A stretch of 59,097 nt of DNA from DATBFG01 sp036558645 (GTDB taxonomy: Bacteria; Acidobacteriota; Terriglobia; Terriglobales; Acidobacteriaceae). Below are positions 53,541 to 59,097 of this stretch, piece after piece (position 1 is the stretch's first letter; every line of letters starts with the position of its first letter). The notes beneath the pieces were generated by a model. The model was not told the DNA's origin and did not search any database. It saw only the letters and a list, made by a program, of their open reading frames with translations. The position numbers and the translations under genes are program-made. Location: NCBI GenBank assembly GCA_036558645.1, contig DATBFG010000023.1:1-59097 (forward strand), written 5' to 3'.

Positions 53541-54614
53541 ATGAGTGACACCCGTTCTTCAGAGGGCTCGGCCCGGCATGAGCACCCCGAAGGACAGGGC
53601 TTTCGAGTTGTGGCAATCGGCGGTGGCACCGGCCTCTCCACACTGCTGAAGGGACTTAAGAAGTACGCGACGCCAGCACAGCAGTCTGGGCAGCCTCGTA
53701 TCAGCGAACTTTGTGCCGTCGTCACTGTGAGCGACGACGGTGGTTCCAGCGGACGCCTGAAAAAAGAGCTAAATATGCTCCCGCCAGGCGACATTCGCAA
53801 TTGCATTGTTGCGCTCTCCGAGGACGAAGCTCTCCTTTCGCAACTCTTTCAACATCGCTTCGTAAAGGGATCAGGACTCGAGGGACACAGCTTTGGCAAC
53901 CTGTTCCTGGCTGCACTCACCTCGATCACCAAGGATTTCAGCGAAGCCGTGCGTGTCTCGTCAGAGATTCTTCTCACCCGTGGGCATATCTTTCCCGCCA
54001 CGACGGCGAACATCGAACTTAAGGCTGTGATGGAAGACGGATCGCAGGTACTGGGTGAAACTAAGATTACCGCGAGCAAGGGCAGAATTAGGGAGTTGTT
54101 CCTGGTTCCGCCTGATGTAGATCCGATGCCCCAAACGTTGGAGGCAATCGCTCGTGCCGATCTGATCACGATTGGGCCCGGATCGCTTTTCACCAGCCTG
54201 ATCCCGAACCTGCTGGTGAAAGGGATCGCACAGGCCATTGTCGCATCCTCCGCGGTTAAGGTCTATGTCTGCAATCTGATGACGCAGGCGAATGAAAGTT
54301 TGGGATTAACCGCTGCAGACCATATTGACGCACTAAATCGTCACGCCCAGGTTCCCCGACTATTTGACTACACACTGATTAATCAGGTGTCTGCATCGGA
54401 CGAACTAAAAGCTAAGTATGCTCTCGAAGGAGCGTCACAAATTGTTGCGGATCTCGACGCGGTCGAGCGACTGGGCGTAGCCCCGGTGATGGGAGATTAC
54501 TTGGATCGAACGCCGATTGCGCGGCACGCCACAGACCGGGTTGCGCACGACCTGATGCACCTCGTGTTACAAGCTCCTACTCGGGAAGTTGACTCCATTT
54601 CTAGACGGTCGTAA
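53541..54614 (+). CDS. yvcK: Gluconeogenesis factor YvcK/CofD family
   Basis: 357 residues. CofD-like Rossmann protein: VVAIGGGTGLSTLLKGLKKY, VTVSDDGGSSGRLKKELNML, PPGDIRNCIVALS, LEGHSFGNLFLAALT and ADLITIGPGSLFTSLIPNLL. In Bacillus it binds UDP-sugars and is needed for cell-wall synthesis on gluconeogenic carbon. The neighbour glmU, 63 bases downstream, makes UDP-GlcNAc, a ligand of this family, which supports the link. Confidence 0.92.
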   Translation: MSDTRSSEGSARHEHPEGQGFRVVAIGGGTGLSTLLKGLKKYATPAQQSGQPRISELCAVVTVSDDGGSSGRLKKELNMLPPGDIRNCIVALSEDEALLSQLFQHRFVKGSGLEGHSFGNLFLAALTSITKDFSEAVRVSSEILLTRGHIFPATTANIELKAVMEDGSQVLGETKITASKGRIRELFLVPPDVDPMPQTLEAIARADLITIGPGSLFTSLIPNLLVKGIAQAIVASSAVKVYVCNLMTQANESLGLTAADHIDALNRHAQVPRLFDYTLINQVSASDELKAKYALEGASQIVADLDAVERLGVAPVMGDYLDRTPIARHATDRVAHDLMHLVLQAPTREVDSISRRS

Positions 54615-54663
54615 GCCCTTGTCGCATTTTCCCCGCGTCCACTCGTCCGCAGAGAGTCTGGGT

Positions 54664-54669
54664 TATATT
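54664..54669 (+). promoter_or_regulatory. Candidate -10 hexamer before glmU
   Basis: TATATT, 8 bases before the glmU ATG at 54678, with no Shine-Dalgarno between. It could give glmU a leaderless mRNA from an internal promoter. Confidence 0.35.
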
Positions 54670-54677
54670 GAATCCGC

Positions 54678-56093
54678 ATGAAACATCAGAAGACAGCTAT
54701 CGCCATCATGGCGGCGGGAAAAGGAACGCGGCTCAAATCAAAGCATCCGAAGGTATTGCACGAAGTTGGTGGCAAGCCAGTGTTGGCCCACGTTATCGAG
54801 GCGGCTGCGAAGGTAGTTCCTCTGCGAGATATTCACGCCATTATTGGCCATGAGGCAGAGCTAGTCCGGAAGGCTGTAGCAGGTTCGGGCATTCAATTCA
54901 TCTTGCAGGCCGAGCAAAAAGGCACTGGTCATGCACTCATGGTCGCTCGTGATGCCCTGAAGGATTACGACTGCGTATTGGTTCTGTCCGGCGATGCGCC
55001 ACTGATCACGCCACAGACTATTGATAAACTGCGCGAGTTTCATGCGTCGCAGAAGGCGACTATGACGTTGCTGACTGCTGTCCTTGAGCGCCCGTTTGGC
55101 TATGGCAGAGTCATCCGCAAGTCCGCGAAGAGTAGAGAGGTTCGAGCGATTGTGGAACAGAAGGCTTTGTCTGGAGCACAACAAAAGATCCGAGAGATCA
55201 ATGCCGGGTTTTATGCCTTCAACGCCAAGACGCTCTTCAACTACATCGACCGTCTCAGCACCGACAATCCTCACGCCGAGTTTTACCTCACAGACATGGC
55301 CACCATTCTTGGGAAGGCAAAAGAACGCGTGGTGGCAGTAGCTGCGGATGATCCCTATGAAGTGTTGGGTGGCAACACCCGCGCTGAACTCATGGATATC
55401 GACCAGAGAATGCGTGGAAGCAAGTGCGCACAACTGATGTCTGATGGCGTTTCGATCTTTTATCCGGAAACTTGCGTCATCGATAGTGACGTCACGATTG
55501 GGCCTGATACCGTGATTGAGCCCTTCGTTCAAATCCGGGGAAAGACGAGCATTGGCACCGACTGCCGCATCCGTTCCTACTCGATCATTCAGAATTCGGA
55601 GATTGGGAACGCGGTTCTCGTCCGTCCAGGGTGCATCCTCGATGAGGCCCATGTGGCAGATGGCGCGTTGCTCGGGCCTTATTCGCACCTGCGACCTGGA
55701 AGTGAAATTGGCGAAGGCGCGCATGTGGGCAACTTCGTAGAGACAAAGAAGATCAGGCTAGGCAAGCTATCAAAGGCCAACCATCTCACCTATCTCGGCG
55801 ATGCGGAGATTGGTGCGGGCGTCAACATCGGCGCAGGCACCATCACGTGTAACTACGATGGGGTGAACAAGCACAAGACGGTAATCGAAGACAACGTGTT
55901 TATCGGTAGCGATTCCACATTAGTCGCGCCGGTTTCGGTTAAGAGAGGAGCATATGTCGGGGCAGCGTCCTGTATCACCGACGATGTCCCGGAAGACTCC
56001 CTAGCGATTGGCCGAGGACGACAGATTGTCAAGGAAGGCTGGGTCAAGGCCAAGCGCGAAGCACAAAAAGGATCTGGTCAGCGCACGAAGTAA
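54678..56093 (+). CDS. glmU: Bifunctional UDP-GlcNAc pyrophosphorylase / GlcN-1-P acetyltransferase
   Basis: 471 residues. It acetylates glucosamine 1-phosphate and then makes UDP-GlcNAc, the precursor of peptidoglycan and lipid A. The N-terminal uridylyltransferase has IMAAGKGTRLKSKHPKVLHE, QKGTGHALMVARDAL, VLSGDAPLITPQTI and EVLGGNTRAELMDIDQRM. The C-terminal left-handed beta helix contains GPYSHLRPGSEIGEGAHVGN, FVETKKIRLGKLSKANHLTY and GAGTITCNYDGVNKHKTVIE, which hold the acetyl-CoA and substrate residues. The S4 gene follows 29 bases later. Confidence 0.97.
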   Translation: MKHQKTAIAIMAAGKGTRLKSKHPKVLHEVGGKPVLAHVIEAAAKVVPLRDIHAIIGHEAELVRKAVAGSGIQFILQAEQKGTGHALMVARDALKDYDCVLVLSGDAPLITPQTIDKLREFHASQKATMTLLTAVLERPFGYGRVIRKSAKSREVRAIVEQKALSGAQQKIREINAGFYAFNAKTLFNYIDRLSTDNPHAEFYLTDMATILGKAKERVVAVAADDPYEVLGGNTRAELMDIDQRMRGSKCAQLMSDGVSIFYPETCVIDSDVTIGPDTVIEPFVQIRGKTSIGTDCRIRSYSIIQNSEIGNAVLVRPGCILDEAHVADGALLGPYSHLRPGSEIGEGAHVGNFVETKKIRLGKLSKANHLTYLGDAEIGAGVNIGAGTITCNYDGVNKHKTVIEDNVFIGSDSTLVAPVSVKRGAYVGAASCITDDVPEDSLAIGRGRQIVKEGWVKAKREAQKGSGQRTK

Positions 56094-56122
56094 AGTATGG
56101 AGGCGCTGGCAATAGCTGAATC

Positions 56123-56503
56123 ATGACTGGCGTACGAATCGACGCGTGGCTCTGGGCTGCGCGGTTCTTCAAGACACGCACTCTGGCCAAGCGTGCCTGC
56201 GACCTCGGCCGAATTCTCTCAAACGGACAATTGGCGAAACCCTCCCGCGAGGTCCACATCCGGGACATGCTGAACGTGACGAATGACGGTGGCATTCTTG
56301 AAGTGGAAGTGCTGGCCCTGAGTGATGTTCGTGGGCCGGCCTCGGTTGCGCAGACGCTTTACAGCGAAACCGAAGCGAGCAAGGCGTCGCGGCTCCAGGC
56401 AGGAGCCGAGCGAAAAGCCATGCGTGAGTTCGAAGCCCTTCCGACCGGCCGGCCATCCAAGCGTGACCGCAGGAGAATCATCCAGTTCCGCGGTCGTGGA
56501 TAG
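56123..56503 (+). CDS. S4-domain RNA-binding protein (Hsp15-like)
   Basis: 126 residues. The N-terminal S4 domain MTGVRIDAWLWAARFFKTRT followed by LAKRACDLGRILSNGQLAKP is that of the ribosome-associated heat-shock protein Hsp15 and kin. A basic C-terminal tail ends SKRDRRRIIQFRGRG. It likely binds stalled large ribosomal subunits carrying peptidyl-tRNA. Follows glmU on the same strand; converges on the next gene with a 50-base gap. Confidence 0.88.
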   Translation: MTGVRIDAWLWAARFFKTRTLAKRACDLGRILSNGQLAKPSREVHIRDMLNVTNDGGILEVEVLALSDVRGPASVAQTLYSETEASKASRLQAGAERKAMREFEALPTGRPSKRDRRRIIQFRGRG

Positions 56504-56553
56504 AGAATTCACGACAAAAGGCCACTGGAGCGGCCGGTAGATTCTCGCGAACT

Positions 56554-57489
56554 CTATTTGGATACTGCGGCAAATAAGTCCGAATGCAACAGTGACTGGA
56601 ACTTCTTGTCGTCGGACTTGAAGTGCATTTGCAGATTCGAACTGTCGGAATCGATGGTGACGCTATCGAGCGCCACTTTCTCTGTAGGGCTGGCTGTCAT
56701 CTTGCGATAAAGTACGCCCGCCTTCACCAATGTCGACAGCGTGGCCGCAGTGGTGGAGTCAGATGTCACGACGTCGAGATCAAAGTTCACGCCACTATTG
56801 AAGTTCATCGTGTAGCGGGAGCCTAGCAGACGCTTCTTGATAGTGTCGTAATCCGCAAGGCTCGAAGCATCTCCAAGCGCGGACCGCAGCATGTTTTGGG
56901 TGCCGGCCTGGTCAAGGACACTCCATACGGTCCCACCGTCGACCGAGCCAATCATGTCCGCTATGTTGGCATTGCTATCGAGCGTAGACGAGTAGCCATC
57001 GCGCGCATCCAGAGCACCCTGTAGGGCCGTGCGATCGCCAAACAACAACGTATTTTCGTCAAGGAACGTCATGTTCATGGCGCTTCCCATCGGCCACAGA
57101 TCCGTGTTCCGGATCTTATAAGGCTTGACCTTCTGCAATCGCATTTTCTTGAGAAACGCCTTCGTGGGGAATATTCCCTGTGCCACACCTACAACACGTA
57201 CTCCCCTCTTCGCGTCACGGTAGGAGGCAAAGGTCAATTGTTCAACGTCCTTATCTGGATCGACACCGACTCCCTTCAATGCACTTTCAAACTGTCGAAG
57301 ATTTTCGGGCAGCACCTGTTGCTTCAGCGCCAAAGCAGTTTCGGAATTGCGCAGACTGCGGTAGTCCACTGAAATAATCTGTTGCACGTCGGATGGAATT
57401 ACCGAGCGCGCCGTGCTCCCCATCGGGAGAGCCAAAGCCGCCGCACAAGATAGAAGTAAGACGCTGAAACCCGACCTCAATATCTTCAT
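56554..57489 (-). CDS. Secreted hypothetical protein
   Basis: 311 residues with a signal peptide (FSVLLLSCAAALALPMGSTA). I do not recognise the domain. The body has alternating helices and strands (PSDVQQIISVDYRSLRNSET; DVEQLTFASYRDAKRGVRVV; MNMTFLDENTLLFGDRTALQ), a pattern seen in periplasmic proteins annotated hypothetical in Acidobacteriota. No catalytic motif. The 200-base gap to ftcD upstream has no clear element. Confidence 0.7.
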   Translation of the reverse strand: MKILRSGFSVLLLSCAAALALPMGSTARSVIPSDVQQIISVDYRSLRNSETALALKQQVLPENLRQFESALKGVGVDPDKDVEQLTFASYRDAKRGVRVVGVAQGIFPTKAFLKKMRLQKVKPYKIRNTDLWPMGSAMNMTFLDENTLLFGDRTALQGALDARDGYSSTLDSNANIADMIGSVDGGTVWSVLDQAGTQNMLRSALGDASSLADYDTIKKRLLGSRYTMNFNSGVNFDLDVVTSDSTTAATLSTLVKAGVLYRKMTASPTEKVALDSVTIDSDSSNLQMHFKSDDKKFQSLLHSDLFAAVSK

Positions 57490-57689
57490 AGAACCGCCTG
57501 TTGAGATGTACCTACTTGGATGCAGTCTGGACGCCTTTCTGTTCCTTACAATTGTACGGCGAAGGCATCAAAAACCGACTAAACCAAAGTGCAATAGAAG
57601 TGTAAATGGAACGATGTCCGGGCCCGAGCTTGCACAGAATCGGCGTGAATTGGGCTCGAGAAGCGAAAAAGCGTCGGAGCAGCTAGAAT

Positions 57690-59097
57690 CTAGCTCTTCA
57701 AGCCCGCGACCTGGTTTCGCATCTGTGTAATGAAGGAGGAGTCCTTCATAGACTCCAGATTGATTTCAACATTGGCCAACGCTCCTTCAATCGCCGCTCT
57801 GGCCAGAGCGCTTGCGGTTGTGAGGTCTGATTTCATGTTCGGATTTGTGACCGGTCCCAGATTTGCAACCAGCTGAGAGACTTCCCTGGCGTTCTGAGCA
57901 ACGCTAAACGGTACCGATGTCGCCTGCTTAAGGGCGGAGTCAATCAGGCTTTGTCCATCGGGCGCCTCTCTTGCCTCCTTAAACGCCCTCATGACCGCAT
58001 TGTACGATTCAGCATCGGCGTCGATCGCCGCCTTCAGTTCCTCGCGCAAGACGGACAATCGCGCGATCGCATCGCTCAATTCCCTCTCATACTGCACGTA
58101 TGCCTTCTTGCCGCGAGACATGGAAGCCACCATGTGAGCAAGTCCCGCTGCCATGGCTCCACTCGCGGCCGCGGCGCTTCCTCCACCCGGAGTTGCCGTG
58201 GGTGCGGCTAACTGTTCCACAAACGGCTCAACCCCGGCCCTTAGACCACCGACCGCCATCTTTCCACCCATGACGGCGGCCAGGCGATTTTCAAGAATGA
58301 GGGACGAGTCGAAGTTCTCCACTTGCAGAAACCACTCTGCGGCAGCTTCCAGTGCCTTCTTGGGAATAAGGCCCACGATCTCGCTGCTTGCCGGCGCGAC
58401 GCCGTACCGTGCCGCCTCGCGTTTGACCAACTCAAATACGCGATGCACGGGAGTCTGTTCGAAATCCGTCAAGTTCATCGAAACCTGGGCAAACCCTCGC
58501 ACTAGGAACCCCGCACCCTTCACAAAACGGAACCCGCCGCTCGAGAACCGGACTGCTTTCGCAATCTTTTTGGCGATGGCGACATCCGTCGTATTCAGAA
58601 AGACGTTGTAGGCGATGAGAGCCTTGCGCGCACCAACAACGGTTGCTCCCGCTGTCGGGTGGACGCGTGGATCGCCGAAATCGGGCCTTCGCGCCGCATT
58701 CGTGGCTATCTCATCACGGATTCCTTCAAACTGTCCCCGACGAATGTTTTCCAGATTCTGTCGCTCGGGAGATGTTGCCGCCGCTTCGTACAGATAGACA
58801 GGAATCTGAAAGCGCTTCCAGATCTGCTCACCAACATGGCGCGCGATGGTCACGCAATCTTCGATGGTCACGCCATCAATCGGAATGAAGGGGACGACAT
58901 CGGCCGCGCCCATTCTAGGATGGGCTCCCTGGTGCCTGGTGAGGTCAATGACCTCCGAAGCCTTGCCGACGCCTCGGATGGCAGCTTCCTGAACGGCTTC
59001 ACGCTCGCCAACCAACGTAATGACGCAGCGATTGTGATCAGAATCCATTTCGCGATCGAGAAGGTACACGCCATCCATCTTCATCGCATCGACTATC
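57690..59097 (-). CDS. ftcD: Glutamate formimidoyltransferase / formimido-THF cyclodeaminase, 5' end outside window
   Basis: At least 468 residues; the gene runs off the window end, where IVDAMKMDGVYLLDREMDSD is in frame, so the true start is beyond 59097. The first part is the formimidoyltransferase of histidine breakdown (DSDHNRCVITLVGE, GAHPRMGAADVVPFIPIDGV, QIWKRFQIPVYLYEAA). The last 190 residues or so are the cyclodeaminase (AAPTATPGGGSAAAASGAMA, then AGLAHMVASMSRGKKAYV). Both activities are fused, as in vertebrate FTCD and some bacteria. It passes the formimino group of N-formimidoylglutamate to tetrahydrofolate and then releases ammonia. Confidence 0.95.
   Translation of the reverse strand, partial: IVDAMKMDGVYLLDREMDSDHNRCVITLVGEREAVQEAAIRGVGKASEVIDLTRHQGAHPRMGAADVVPFIPIDGVTIEDCVTIARHVGEQIWKRFQIPVYLYEAAATSPERQNLENIRRGQFEGIRDEIATNAARRPDFGDPRVHPTAGATVVGARKALIAYNVFLNTTDVAIAKKIAKAVRFSSGGFRFVKGAGFLVRGFAQVSMNLTDFEQTPVHRVFELVKREAARYGVAPASSEIVGLIPKKALEAAAEWFLQVENFDSSLILENRLAAVMGGKMAVGGLRAGVEPFVEQLAAPTATPGGGSAAAASGAMAAGLAHMVASMSRGKKAYVQYERELSDAIARLSVLREELKAAIDADAESYNAVMRAFKEAREAPDGQSLIDSALKQATSVPFSVAQNAREVSQLVANLGPVTNPNMKSDLTTASALARAAIEGALANVEINLESMKDSSFITQMRNQVAGLKS

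Overview
The window looks like a stretch of chromosome from a Gram-negative member of the Acidobacteriota. The pointers are a secreted VWA-domain protein of the type that is very abundant in that phylum, a small protein family with a C3H zinc-knuckle and short palindromes starting GGGTGCCCCAC that I associate with acidobacterial genomes, and lipid A (lpxD) plus meso-diaminopimelate peptidoglycan genes (dapF, mpl). This assignment rests on recognition of families, not on a search. There is no CRISPR array, prophage or intact insertion sequence. Only one RNA gene was seen, a tRNA-Gln.

Layout. 1-5.0 kb is the accessory-looking end: a decayed IS110-type transposase, a VWA protein and hotdog thioesterase pair, a C3H zinc-knuckle gene bracketed by two copies of a palindromic repeat, a secreted phosphoesterase and a small four-cysteine protein. 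5.2-22 kb is central carbon metabolism: acetyl-CoA synthetase, an amidohydrolase, pyruvate:ferredoxin oxidoreductase with a PreA-like dehydrogenase, a two-gene 2-oxoacid:ferredoxin oxidoreductase, sodC, then accA behind dnaE. 25-32 kb has a secreted Tyr/Gly/Pro-rich protein, a membrane-anchored dihaem cytochrome c, a CCA-adding enzyme with a very unusual Lys/Pro/Ala tail, a BNR-repeat lipoprotein and lpxD. 32-42.4 kb is one long minus-strand run with mostly overlapping stops and starts: mtnP, a PfkB kinase, a membrane glycosyltransferase, an MgtC-like protein, dapF, an LD-carboxypeptidase, mpl, an M61 protease and plsC. 42.5-59 kb is mostly housekeeping: two secreted protease-like proteins, TPR proteins, a beta-decarboxylating dehydrogenase, a ygfZ-DUF1844-MBL-ribF-MFS run, lepB, a PCYCGC-type protein, yvcK-glmU-S4, and ftcD, which is cut by the window edge.

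How the genes fit together. Acs, the pyruvate and 2-oxoacid ferredoxin oxidoreductases and AccA all make or use acetyl-CoA, with ferredoxin as the electron carrier. The dapF-ldcA-mpl cluster makes chemical sense as cell-wall peptide synthesis and recycling: the carboxypeptidase trims the tetrapeptide and Mpl reloads the tripeptide onto UDP-MurNAc.

Most unusual items: the C3H (C-x9-C-x10-C-x2-H) gene with flanking palindromes and an upstream 29-bp tandem repeat; a diaminopimelate epimerase whose second catalytic cysteine reads as serine; several genes with a -10-like hexamer only 6-8 bases before the ATG (candidate leaderless mRNAs); divergent start codons only 11 bases apart; and the low-complexity tail on the CCA-adding enzyme.
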